Shown: positions 44,017 to 50,942 of the stretch, in pieces
Layout of the letters: every line of letters starts with the position of its first letter
Numbering within the stretch: position 1 is the stretch's first letter
NCBI RefSeq assembly: GCF_002101705.1
Contig: NZ_LQPC01000010.1
Coordinates: 1-50,942, forward strand
Origin: Mycolicibacterium iranicum
GTDB taxonomy: Bacteria; Actinomycetota; Actinomycetes; Mycobacteriales; Mycobacteriaceae
DNA length: 50,942 nt
Reading direction: 5' to 3'
Notes under the pieces: model-generated
Seen by the model: the letters and a program-made list of their open reading frames with translations, nothing else
Told to the model about the DNA's origin: nothing
The model's database searches: none
Position numbers and translations under genes: made by a program

Positions 44017-44284
44017 GGCGATGACCCTTTCTTCTTCGTGGTTCTCTCAGTGCAACGAACTTAGTGCCTGCTGCTGTAAAGCGGGCCGACTGTGAGGATT
44101 CTGTGAGGCGCGGCAACCCGAATTCCCGTCGGTGCCCTGCACGTCAAAAGCCAAGCGGGTAAAAGGCTTTCGGCCTTCTGATAGCTGGGTCCAGTCGGGC
44201 CCTACCACACGAATAAGAATCTTTGATTGGGTGCGCGCTTGGAGGTTCCGGCTGATACCCTGTGAAGGCCTGAAAACGTCAAGC

Positions 44285-44300
44285 AGGACACTTGTGTCCT
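44285..44300. promoter_or_regulatory. Palindrome upstream of small secreted protein
   Basis: AGGACAC-TT-GTGTCCT has perfect 7-bp arms and lies 24 bp before the start codon at 44324. It may be an operator or a short RNA hairpin just before the ribosome site. The rest of the 307-bp gap to mscL shows no clear gene. Confidence 0.45.
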
Positions 44301-44323
44301 CACTCTTAGTAAAGGGGAAGCTG

Positions 44324-44689
44324 ATGGCTAAGCACGCCAAAGCGCCCGCTCGTAGTGCGAAGAAGCTGGGTGCCGTGGGCTTGGGCTCGTTCTTTATGGC
44401 AGCAGCTTTCTCCGGACTGAGCGCAGGAACCGCCAACGCCGAGGTCGAGGAGATCGCACCGGCTCCTCAGGTCACCAGCCGGCAGGCCTCGGAGAACTCG
44501 GTCATCCGCATCAACGACTTCGGTGTTGCCCGTGGCATCTCGGAGGCGCGCCTCGCCGACGCCGGGATCGTCCACGCCGGCGGCAGCAGCTCGACCGAGG
44601 TCCGCGACTCCGTCAAGGCGGTCGCCGGCACCACGGCCTCGGCATTCGAGGGTGAATACCCGGTCGGCCCCGCCATCGGCGACTGGTGA
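44324..44689 (+). CDS. Small secreted protein of unknown function
   Basis: The 121-aa product has a basic start (MAKHAKAPARSAKK), a hydrophobic core and a likely signal-peptidase I site after AGTANA (residue ~39). The mature ~82 residues contain no Cys and read EVEEIAPAPQVTSRQASENSV, then IRINDFGVARGISEARLADAGIV and a short C-terminal tail. AAAGGGGAAG precedes ATG 44324. A strong terminator follows, so it is monocistronic. No family is recognised. Confidence 0.75.
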   Translation: MAKHAKAPARSAKKLGAVGLGSFFMAAAFSGLSAGTANAEVEEIAPAPQVTSRQASENSVIRINDFGVARGISEARLADAGIVHAGGSSSTEVRDSVKAVAGTTASAFEGEYPVGPAIGDW

Positions 44690-44710
44690 TCTGACCTAGA
44701 CCAAACGGAG

Positions 44711-44740
44711 CACCCCCGGGAAGTCCCGGGGGTGTTTTGT
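44711..44740 (+). terminator. Rho-independent terminator after small secreted protein
   Basis: CACCCCCGGGA and TCCCGGGGGTG form an 11-bp stem followed by TTTTGT. Confidence 0.9.
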
Positions 44741-44750
44741 TGTCTGCAGC

Positions 44751-45404
44751 TCAGTGCAATGTCAGCGTGACGGCCTGAACCAGCGCGATCCCCGCGACGG
44801 TCTTCGCGGCGGTGGCAGGAAGCGCAACGAGCACCACCCGCTCGCCACCTCGGGCGCCCACCCCACTTTCCTTGGCGGACACCAGCACAACGACCCCGTT
44901 CGCCGCGACCAGGCGCGCCTCCGCGGCGTCGTCAGCCGGTGCCGCCACGATATCGACGACGTCGCCGGGCCTGACGAGGTCCATCAACGCGGCGTCCGCC
45001 AGGGGGATGGGAACGATGCGCGCATCGGGGCCTGCGGCCGATTCCGCGAGGCGCGGTCCGAGAAGGCGGACGTCGGTGAGCACTTCGCCGCGGCGAGCGG
45101 GTCCTGCCAGAGTGGCGCCGACGATGGCATCGACATCCCGGTGCGCCCCGTCGGGCACCGTGGGCAGCGATCGAGACTCCACGCGGACGTCGCCCGCGGT
45201 GAGCTCAACCCCAGGCGACAGATCGCGAACGGTCACGACGACCTCGGTGTGATCGTTGCGGGGATCGCCGCGCCATGCCGCGACGGCGGCCAATACCACC
45301 AAGGCGGCGGCGAGCGCCCGTCGCGCCGACGGCGTTCTCGACCAGTCGGGCCGCAACGCGCGGCTGAGTCGATCGAGCGGCGACGGGTCGAGCGATTCCC
45401 CCAT
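44751..45404 (-). CDS. SAF/CpaB-like membrane-anchored protein (Rv0990c-like)
   Basis: The 217-aa protein has one membrane helix (about 28-46) and an extracytoplasmic SAF-type domain: VVVTVRDLSPGVELTAGDVRVESR (about 54-77), then GATLAGPARRGEVLTDVRLLG, a later VRPGDVVDIVAAP. This is the pattern of the CpaB/RcpC N-terminal region of Flp-type pilus systems, but no other pilus genes are nearby. Its role is unknown. It keeps the position next to ruc seen in M. tuberculosis. Confidence 0.8.
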   Translation of the reverse strand: MGESLDPSPLDRLSRALRPDWSRTPSARRALAAALVVLAAVAAWRGDPRNDHTEVVVTVRDLSPGVELTAGDVRVESRSLPTVPDGAHRDVDAIVGATLAGPARRGEVLTDVRLLGPRLAESAAGPDARIVPIPLADAALMDLVRPGDVVDIVAAPADDAAEARLVAANGVVVLVSAKESGVGARGGERVVLVALPATAAKTVAGIALVQAVTLTLH

Positions 45405-45468
45405 GGGGCCACGCTAAGCAGCCCGGCGGGCTGCCGTCAGCCGGCAATCCGGAAGTTGTGGATAACGA

Positions 45469-45822
45469 TCAGCTGGACGCAGCGGCGGCGGGAGCCGAGG
45501 AGCTACTCGATGAGCTCGATGAGCTCGAGGAGTCGGACGAACCGGACTTCGACGTCGACGAGCTCGTGCTCGACGAGGACGAATCCGATGACGAACTCGA
45601 GGACTCGGTGCTGCCGGAACTACCGGTGCTGGTCTTCTTTCCGGACTCGCGGCTGTCGGTGCGATAGAACCCGCTGCCCTTGAAGACCACGCCGACCTTG
45701 CCGAACACCTTCCGCAGCCGTCCGTCGCACTGCGGGCAGTCGGTCAGAGAGTCATCGGTGAACGCCTGCACCACGTCGAACTTGTTGCTGCATTCGGTGC
45801 ACGCATAGGAATAGGTGGGCAC
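45469..45822 (-). CDS. ruc: Zinc-ribbon redox-regulated chaperone Ruc (FmdB family)
   Basis: The FmdB-type zinc ribbon has two CxxC pairs (YACTECSNK and TDCPQCDGR) followed by VGVVFKGSGFYRTDSRESGK. In M. tuberculosis the homologue Rv0991c (Ruc) is an oxidation-activated chaperone that cooperates with DnaK. GTG 45822 has GGAGG 5 nt upstream and gives PTYSYAC at the N-terminus as in the family; longer frames are rejected. The last ~50 residues are almost only Ser with a few Thr/Lys/Asp, then Ala/Ser: a low-complexity, disordered tail. Confidence 0.9.
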   Translation of the reverse strand: MPTYSYACTECSNKFDVVQAFTDDSLTDCPQCDGRLRKVFGKVGVVFKGSGFYRTDSRESGKKTSTGSSGSTESSSSSSDSSSSSTSSSTSKSGSSDSSSSSSSSSSSSAPAAAASS

Positions 45823-45909
45823 GCAAACCTCCGAGGTGGTCAAACTGTTTAGCACTCTACCGGCTCAAGTGCTAGAACCGCCAGCGGGCGCGGCTCATTC
45901 CCCCCAGGG

Positions 45910-46491
45910 TCACACGAGTGGGACGAGCCCCCGGCGAGGGGTCAGCGCGTGCGTCATCCGGACGTCGTGGGCTTCCGACGGCAGGTGATCGACCAGTTCA
46001 TCGTCGCGGACGACGGCGACGAGGAGCGCACCGGGTGCCGCCAGCGGCAACGTCCGATCGTAATACCCGGCACCGCGGCCCAAACGGGCACCGTGCCGGT
46101 CGACCGCGAGGGCTGGAACGAAGACGACGGCGGCGTTGGCCACTGCAACCGCGGGCAACCACGGTGGCGCGGGTTCGCGCAATCCGAACGGAGCGTCGAT
46201 CAGCTGGCCCGGAATGTGGCGACCCCACTGCATTGGCAGGGGAGTGCCGTCGGCATCCTCGCGCGCGACGGGCAGCAAGACGGTGACCGTCCGTGCCACC
46301 AGCTTGTCGATCATCGTGACCGAGCCAGGTTCAGAACCGACCGGAATATAGGCGCACACCGTCGTCCCCGGCTCTACGAACGCCTCCAGATGCCGGGTCA
46401 AATCGGCCGTTTCGCGCTCGCGTGTTTGCCGACTCAATGACCGCCTGGCAGCGAGGATTCCGGCGCGTACCTCTGATTTGTTGGACGTCAC
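45910..46491 (-). CDS. 5-formyltetrahydrofolate cyclo-ligase
   Basis: The 193-aa enzyme converts 5-formyl-THF to 5,10-methenyl-THF using ATP. Family signs are the N-terminal KSEVRAGILAARRSLS, the middle FVPALAVDRHGARLGRGAGYYDR phosphate-binding region and VVRDDELVDHLPSEAHDVRM near the end. It starts at GTG 46491 and diverges from galU across 65 bp. Confidence 0.92.
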   Translation of the reverse strand: MTSNKSEVRAGILAARRSLSRQTRERETADLTRHLEAFVEPGTTVCAYIPVGSEPGSVTMIDKLVARTVTVLLPVAREDADGTPLPMQWGRHIPGQLIDAPFGLREPAPPWLPAVAVANAAVVFVPALAVDRHGARLGRGAGYYDRTLPLAAPGALLVAVVRDDELVDHLPSEAHDVRMTHALTPRRGLVPLV

Positions 46492-46556
46492 CGAGTAGTC
46501 CTTTGAAGCTCGGGTATGGGGAGAACAACCGACGCAGAGAGGTTAGTGTGTGAACG

Positions 46557-47528
46557 ATGAATCGGCCTGAAGTTCCCATTCCGTACACCGCGGTGGTCCC
46601 CGCAGCGGGACTGGGAACCCGTTTCCTGCCTGCCACCAAGACGGTGCCGAAGGAATTGCTTCCGGTCGTCGACACCCCGGGGATCGAGCTCGTCGCCGCC
46701 GAAGCCGCAGAGGCCGGCGCCGAACGGCTCATCATCATCACCTCCGAAGGCAAAGACGGCGTCGTCGCGCACTTCGTCGAGGACCTCGTCCTGGAAGGGA
46801 CGCTGGAAGCCCGCGGCAAGAAGACGATGCTCGAAAAGGTCCGCCGGGCACCGGCATTGATCAAGGTCGAATCGGTCGTTCAGGCCGAACCGCTCGGCCT
46901 CGGACATGCCGTCGGCTGTGTCGAAGCGAGCCTGTCGCCCGACGAGGACGCGATCGCGGTGTTGCTGCCCGACGATCTGGTACTGCCGACCGGTGTGCTG
47001 GAGACGATGTCGAAGGTGCGCGCCAAGCGCGGCGGAACGGTGCTGTGCGCGATCGAGGTCGACCGAGAGGACATCGGCGCCTACGGCGTCTTCGATGTCG
47101 AGCCCGTGCCCGATGCGGCCAACCCGAACGTGCTGCGGGTCAAAGGCATGGTCGAGAAGCCGAAGCCGGAAGACGCGCCGTCGCTGTTCGCCGCGGCCGG
47201 CCGGTACGTCCTGGACCGGGCGATCTTCGACGCGTTGAGGCGGATCCCGAAGGGTGCGGGCGGTGAGTTGCAGCTCACCGACGCGATCGCTCTGCTGATT
47301 GAGGAGGGCCACCCGGTCCACGTCGTCGTCCATCGCGGTTCTCGACACGACCTGGGAAATCCCGGGGGCTACCTGAAGGCTGCGGTTGACTTTGCGTTGG
47401 AGCGGGACGATTACGGGCCCGAACTGCGCCGGTGGCTGGTCGAAAGGCTCGGGCTCGCTCCGACAGGGACGGCTGACGCCGTCCCGACAGGGTCGGCTGA
47501 CGCCGTCCCGGCGGCGACCGAACACTAG
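46557..47528 (+). CDS. galU: UTP-glucose-1-phosphate uridylyltransferase
   Basis: The nucleotidyltransferase makes UDP-glucose for trehalose, glycogen and envelope glycans. Motifs: AAGLGTRFLPATKTVPKELLPV (nucleotide binding), QAEPLGLGHAV, VLLPDDLVL, GMVEKPKPEDAPS and TDAIALL. The normal fold ends near residue 300; the last ~20 residues contain a 24-bp tandem repeat (PTGTADAV/PTGSADAV, bases 47460-47507). ATG 46557 is used. Confidence 0.95.
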   Translation: MNRPEVPIPYTAVVPAAGLGTRFLPATKTVPKELLPVVDTPGIELVAAEAAEAGAERLIIITSEGKDGVVAHFVEDLVLEGTLEARGKKTMLEKVRRAPALIKVESVVQAEPLGLGHAVGCVEASLSPDEDAIAVLLPDDLVLPTGVLETMSKVRAKRGGTVLCAIEVDREDIGAYGVFDVEPVPDAANPNVLRVKGMVEKPKPEDAPSLFAAAGRYVLDRAIFDALRRIPKGAGGELQLTDAIALLIEEGHPVHVVVHRGSRHDLGNPGGYLKAAVDFALERDDYGPELRRWLVERLGLAPTGTADAVPTGSADAVPAATEH

Positions 47529-47590
47529 CCACGGCTGCACTGCCGAGCGGGCCGGTCGACGCCAGCCGGTCAACGGAAGAAAGGCGAGCT

Positions 47591-48871
47591 GTGCGTTCGG
47601 TTGAAGAGCAGCAGGCTCGGGTGGCAGCAGCCGCGGTCGCGCCGCGGCCGGTGCGCGTGGCAATCGCCGAAGCCCAGGGCCTGATGTGCGCCGAGGAAGT
47701 AGTGACCGAGCGTCCGCTGCCCGGGTTCGATCAGGCGGCCATCGACGGCTATGCCGTACGCAGCATCGACGTCCTCGGAATCGGCGGTGCGGGCGACGGT
47801 GCCGACGAGGACGGCGATCGCGACCAGGGCAGACCGCAGGAGATCAGCCTGCCGGTGATGGGTCTGATCGAGGCGGGCAGCCGCACACCGAGTCGGCTGC
47901 AACCCCGTCAGGCCGCCCGGGTGCAGACCGGGGCGCCGATGCCCACCCTCGCCGATGCGGTGCTTCCGCTGCGATGGACCGATGGCGGCGACTCGCGCGT
48001 CCGGGTCCTGCGCGGCGTGCGGTCCGGCGCCTACGTCCGTCGCACGGGTGACGACGTGCAGCCCGGTGACGTCGCGGTACGGGCGGGAACCATCATCGGG
48101 GCTGCTCAGGTGGGTCTGCTGGCGGCTGTAGGACGCGAGCGAGTGCTCGTGCACCCCAGGCCGCGGGTGTCGGTGATGTGTGTGGGCGGTGAACTCGTCG
48201 ACATCTCCCGCACTCCTGGCAACGGTCAGGTCTACGACGTCAACTCCTATGCGTTGGCGGCGGCCGGTCGCGATGCCGGTGCCGAGGTGAACCGAGTCGG
48301 CATCGTGCCGACCGACCCCAAACTGTTGCGTGAGGTGGTCGAGGGTCAGCTCAGCCGCTCCGAGGTCGTGGTCATCGCCGGTGCGGTCGGCGGTGCGGCG
48401 GCCGAAGGGGTGCGGGCGGTGCTGGCCCAGCTCGGTGACATGGAGGTCACCCGCATCGCCATGCATCCCGGGTCGGTGCAGGGATTCGGTCAGCTCGGGC
48501 CGGACCGTGTGCCCGTCTTCCTGCTGCCCGCCAATCCGGTGAGTGCGCTCGTAGTGTTCGAGGTGATGGTGCGGCCGTTGATCCGCCTCTCACTCGGCAA
48601 GCGGCAGGCGATGCGTCGAATGGTGCCTGCTCGCACGCTGTCGCCGATCAGCTCCGTCGCCGGCCGCAAGGGGTTTCTCCGCGGCCAGTTGATGCGTGAT
48701 CAGGACACCGGCGAGTACCTCGTTCAAGCCCTCGGCGGCGCGCCGGGTGCGTCGTCGCATCTGCTCGCGACGCTGGCCGAGGCAAACTGCTTGGTCATCG
48801 TCCCCAGCGAGGCCGAGCAGATCCGTACCGGTGAGGTCGTCGACGTCGCGTTCCTTGCGCAGCGCGGCTGA
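47591..48871 (+). CDS. moeA1: MoeA-like protein, probably the gephyrin-like division protein Glp
   Basis: The 426-aa protein has the MoeA domain order, with PGFDQAAIDGYAVR (45-57), TGAPMPTLADAV and VYDVNSYAL kept. Positions canonical in active MoeA are changed: TGDEL reads VGGEL (198-202), the GGVSxGxxD loop reads GAVGGAAAEG (264-273), KPGKP reads HPGSV (292-296) and LPGNPVS reads LPANPVS (312-318). This fits Glp, the MoeA-derived FtsZ-binding protein described in Corynebacterium, whose receptor GlpR is encoded just downstream here. GTG 47591 has GAAAGG upstream. Confidence 0.85.
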   Translation: MRSVEEQQARVAAAAVAPRPVRVAIAEAQGLMCAEEVVTERPLPGFDQAAIDGYAVRSIDVLGIGGAGDGADEDGDRDQGRPQEISLPVMGLIEAGSRTPSRLQPRQAARVQTGAPMPTLADAVLPLRWTDGGDSRVRVLRGVRSGAYVRRTGDDVQPGDVAVRAGTIIGAAQVGLLAAVGRERVLVHPRPRVSVMCVGGELVDISRTPGNGQVYDVNSYALAAAGRDAGAEVNRVGIVPTDPKLLREVVEGQLSRSEVVVIAGAVGGAAAEGVRAVLAQLGDMEVTRIAMHPGSVQGFGQLGPDRVPVFLLPANPVSALVVFEVMVRPLIRLSLGKRQAMRRMVPARTLSPISSVAGRKGFLRGQLMRDQDTGEYLVQALGGAPGASSHLLATLAEANCLVIVPSEAEQIRTGEVVDVAFLAQRG

Positions 48872-48892
48872 GCGTCCCGATTGGCTGCTCTG

Positions 48893-49546
48893 ATGAACCT
48901 GCTGAGTTCCCGGTCGCAGCATCCGGGGTGGCCGCAGCCGGTCGGGCCGCTAGTCGTGCCCGCAGGCACAGTCCGGCTACGCCCGATCCGACTCCGCGAT
49001 GCCGCGCAATGGAGCAGGATCCGGCTCGCCGACCGTGCGCACCTGGAGCCGTGGGAACCCTCGACCGACATGAATTGGGAACTGCGCCATTCGGTTTCGG
49101 CGTGGCCCTCGGTGTGTTCGGGCCTGCGCTCGGAAGCTCGTAAGGGCCGGATGCTGCCCTACGCGATCGAACTCGACGGCCAATTCGCCGGACAGCTCAC
49201 GATCGGGAACGTCACGCACGGCGCGCTGCGGTCCGCGTGGATCGGGTACTGGGTGGCCAGCGAATCGACAGGCGGCGGTGTCGCCACTGCCGCGCTGGCT
49301 CTCGGCCTCGACCATTGCTTCGGCCCGGTGATGCTGCACCGTGTCGAAGCAACAGTGCGTCCGGAGAATGGGGCGAGCAGGGCGGTGCTGGCAAAGGCCG
49401 GGTTCCGCGAAGAGGGCCTGCTGAAGCGCTACCTGGATGTCGACCGCGCGTGGCGGGACCACTTGCTGGTCGCGATCACGATCGAGGAACTGAACGGGTC
49501 GGTGGCCTCTGCGTTGGTTCGCGCGGGGCACGCCTCCTGGGCCTGA
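48893..49546 (+). CDS. rimJ: GNAT acetyltransferase RimJ-like
   Basis: The protein belongs to the RimJ/RimL-type GNAT family that acetylates N-termini of ribosomal or other proteins. Signs: VRLRPIRLRDAAQWSRIR, YAIELDGQFAGQLTIGNV, the acetyl-CoA loop IGYWVASESTGGGVATAAL, and VRPENGASRAVLAKAGFREEGLLKRYLDVDRAWRDHLL. ATG 48893 is chosen; TTG 48881 in frame is possible. The gene lies between moeA1/glp and glpR. Confidence 0.9.
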   Translation: MNLLSSRSQHPGWPQPVGPLVVPAGTVRLRPIRLRDAAQWSRIRLADRAHLEPWEPSTDMNWELRHSVSAWPSVCSGLRSEARKGRMLPYAIELDGQFAGQLTIGNVTHGALRSAWIGYWVASESTGGGVATAALALGLDHCFGPVMLHRVEATVRPENGASRAVLAKAGFREEGLLKRYLDVDRAWRDHLLVAITIEELNGSVASALVRAGHASWA

Positions 49547-49602
49547 CGGCTCGTTTGCCGGAGCCGGTGTGTTACTCATGTGACACGTGTGACGTTTGGT
49601 GC

Positions 49603-49632
49603 TTGTCTCCAGCGAATTACAGGTGTGTAATT
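49603..49632 (+). promoter_or_regulatory. Candidate promoter with overlapping palindrome upstream of glpR
   Basis: TTGTCT (49603-49608) and TGTAAT (49626-49631) are 17 bp apart. The palindrome AATTACA-GGTG-TGTAATT (49615-49632) covers the spacer end and the -10 element, so a bound protein would block initiation. Confidence 0.5.
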
Positions 49633-49699
49633 GTCTCGGCGCGCCGCCCTTGGATGCGCTGGTCACAGACCTAGCCTGATGGGGAAAGGAGCAGGCGCC

Positions 49700-50737
49700 A
49701 TGCCAAGCATCCCCCAATCTCTCCTCTGGATCTCGCTCGTCGTCCTCTGGCTCTTCGTTCTCGTCCCGATGCTGATCAGCAAGCGGGACGCGGTGCGTCG
49801 GACCAGCGATGTCGCGCTGGCCACCCGCGTGCTCAACAGCGGCGCGGGTGCGCGGTTGCGGCGACGTCGCGGGCCCGCCTCCGGTCATCGCAGTGATCCG
49901 GACTGGCAGTCGTCCGCCGAAGAAGCCGACCTCGATGACGAGGCAGCGCCGAGCCGTGCAGTCGTGATGGTCGCCGCCGAAGCCGACGGTGCCGACGGCG
50001 AGCCGGACTACCTGGACGTCGACGTGGTCGAGGACTCCGGAGCGCTTCCCGTGGCGGACATCGCGGAGCCGGTGGCGGCCGAAACCGACGAGCTCACTTT
50101 GGATTTCGACGGCGTCGCCGAGCGTGACGACGTACGCGACGAGCCGGTGACGGCTGCCGCCCAGGACGGGGAGCGCGACACCTCCGAAGACACCGGCGTC
50201 TACTCCGTCATCGACGACGAATACGAGTACGACGGCGACACCGACGACGAGAACTCCGACGAGCAGCCGTCGGAGCCCGAGACGCGAGTTGCGGACTCGC
50301 TCAGCGATGCTCGGCGCAGGCGCCGCGAGTCGACGACCGCTGCCGCGGTGTCGGCGCGCAAGTACCGTTTCCGTGCCCGCACGATCGCGGTGATGGCCGT
50401 GTTGATGCTGGCCAGCGCGGTCGCGGCATTCACCTGGTCGTCAACCATGTGGTACGCCACCGCCGCGACCGCCACGGTGACCCTGCTGTATCTGGCCTAC
50501 CTGCGCAGGCAGACCCGGATCGAGGAGCAGCTGCGTAGGCGACGTGCGCAACGGATGGCCAGGTCGCGGCTCGGCGTCGAGAACACCAGTGATCGCGATT
50601 ACGACGTGACCCCGGCGCGCCTGCGCCGACCGGGTGCGGCCGTGCTGGAGATCGACGACGAGGATCCGGCGTTCGAGCACCTCGACTACGTGCCCTTCTC
50701 GCGCCACTACGACCTTCCGCGGGCGGCGGGCCAGTAA
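49700..50737 (+). CDS. glpR: Membrane protein, GlpR/Rv0996-like receptor of Glp
   Basis: The 345-aa protein has an N-terminal helix (7-26), a long acidic, low-complexity cytoplasmic region (70-200), two closely spaced helices (228-245, 250-268) and a basic then conserved C-terminal tail (DPAFEHLDYVPFSRHYDLPRA). The topology and synteny match Rv0996, whose corynebacterial counterpart GlpR tethers Glp at the septum and poles. AAAGGAG lies 9 nt before ATG 49700; the longer open frame lacks a ribosome site. Confidence 0.8.
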   Translation: MPSIPQSLLWISLVVLWLFVLVPMLISKRDAVRRTSDVALATRVLNSGAGARLRRRRGPASGHRSDPDWQSSAEEADLDDEAAPSRAVVMVAAEADGADGEPDYLDVDVVEDSGALPVADIAEPVAAETDELTLDFDGVAERDDVRDEPVTAAAQDGERDTSEDTGVYSVIDDEYEYDGDTDDENSDEQPSEPETRVADSLSDARRRRRESTTAAAVSARKYRFRARTIAVMAVLMLASAVAAFTWSSTMWYATAATATVTLLYLAYLRRQTRIEEQLRRRRAQRMARSRLGVENTSDRDYDVTPARLRRPGAAVLEIDDEDPAFEHLDYVPFSRHYDLPRAAGQ

Positions 50738-50790
50738 CCACCTCGCGATTTCTGGCCGTGCCAGCCGGCTGATAACCTGTACCGGCACTA

Positions 50791-50863
50791 GGGGCTATAG
50801 CGCAGTTGGTAGCGCGTCTCGTTCGCATCGAGAAGGTCAGGGGTTCGATTCCCCTTAGCTCCA
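50791..50863 (+). tRNA. tRNA-Ala (anticodon CGC)
   Basis: A complete cloverleaf: acceptor GGGGCTA/TAGCTCC, D stem GCGC/GCGC, anticodon stem TCTCG/CGAGA around TTCGCAT (anticodon CGC, reading GCG), T stem AGGGG/CCCCT around TTCGATT, discriminator A. CCA is not encoded. Confidence 0.96.
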
Positions 50864-50872
50864 CTCTGTGAT

Positions 50873-50916
50873 GAGTCGGGTGATGGGTTACACCTGAGTC
50901 GCGTCATCGGTTACAG
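50873..50916 (+). repeat. Imperfect 21-bp direct repeat after tRNA-Ala
   Basis: GAGTCGGGTGATGGGTTACAC (50873-50893) and GAGTCGCGTCATCGGTTACAG (50896-50916) match at 17 of 21 positions with a period of 23. It lies between the tRNA and its terminator. Confidence 0.7.
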
Positions 50917-50919
50917 ATT

Positions 50920-50942
50920 CCCCGGCCATCGGCCGGGGTTTT
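50920..50942 (+). terminator. Rho-independent terminator at window end
   Basis: CCCCGGCC and GGCCGGGG form an 8-bp stem with loop ATC, followed by TTTT reaching the window edge. Confidence 0.85.

Noticed and set aside
45458..45667. Acidic 69-codon plus-strand ORF opposite the ruc tail
   Set aside because: Asp/Glu/Leu codons are the complement of the serine-rich tail; the minus-strand zinc ribbon is clearly the real gene.
49570..49595. CRP site in TGTGACACGTGTGACG upstream of glpR
   Set aside because: It is a direct repeat of TGTGAC rather than an inverted TGTGA/TCACA pair.

Overview
The window looks like chromosome of a fast-growing mycobacterium (Mycolicibacterium/Mycobacterium, high GC). 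The order of core genes follows the M. tuberculosis Rv0949-Rv0996 block as I remember it: uvrD1, M23 peptidase, sucCD, LLM oxidoreductase, DUF5336 antigen, DUF6350, purN-purH, AAA/VWA pair, DUF1707, echA7-fadE12-accA2-accD2-fadE13-atuA-like, rpmF, mprAB-pepD, moaB2, mscL, SAF protein, ruc, 5-FTHF cyclo-ligase, galU, moeA1/glp, rimJ, glpR and a tRNA-Ala(CGC). An MspA-type porin, absent from the M. tuberculosis complex, points to a rapid grower.

Layout. 1-3.4 kb is accessory: a C39-type peptidase cut by the window edge, a truncated active-site-less copy of it, and a secreted glycine-rich PGRS-like protein without a PE domain. 3.5-9.9 kb is core: helicase, cell-wall peptidase and succinyl-CoA synthetase. 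10-19.3 kb mixes core and inserted genes: an S9 peptidase behind twin palindromic operators, a thiolase-like TLP1 protein, a WXG100-like/DUF4185 protein overlapping a lipoprotein gene, an F420-type oxidoreductase, a membrane protein coupled to a PLP decarboxylase, and an SfnG dimethylsulfone monooxygenase. Two genes here carry KstR-like boxes. 19.4-28.7 kb holds envelope proteins, purine synthesis and a MoxR-like AAA + VWA pair.

28.8-37.3 kb is a minus-strand acyl-CoA catabolic operon: AtuA-like protein, two acyl-CoA dehydrogenases, a biotin-dependent acyl-CoA carboxylase and an enoyl-CoA hydratase. Most of its genes overlap by 4 nt. The fadE12-echA7 junction contains two mini-ORFs in a duplicated 30-bp unit, forming a chain of stop/start overlaps. 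37.3-42.5 kb has rpmF and the envelope-stress module mprA-mprB-pepD with CTCTCAG repeats, then moaB2 and an unlisted 52-codon ORF behind a CRP-like site. 42.5-44.7 kb has the porin and mscL, convergent on a shared terminator, and a small secreted protein. 44.7-50.9 kb ends with a redox chaperone, folate and UDP-glucose genes, and a moeA1/glp-rimJ-glpR cluster whose MoeA-like member has lost canonical catalytic motifs.

No CRISPR array, prophage or complete insertion sequence is visible. The most unusual signals are the MIRU-like translational-coupling cassette, the WXG/DUF4185 + lipoprotein pair, the C39 pseudo-enzyme duplication and the PE-less PGRS protein. Functional names come from recognising protein sequence by eye; no database search was run.
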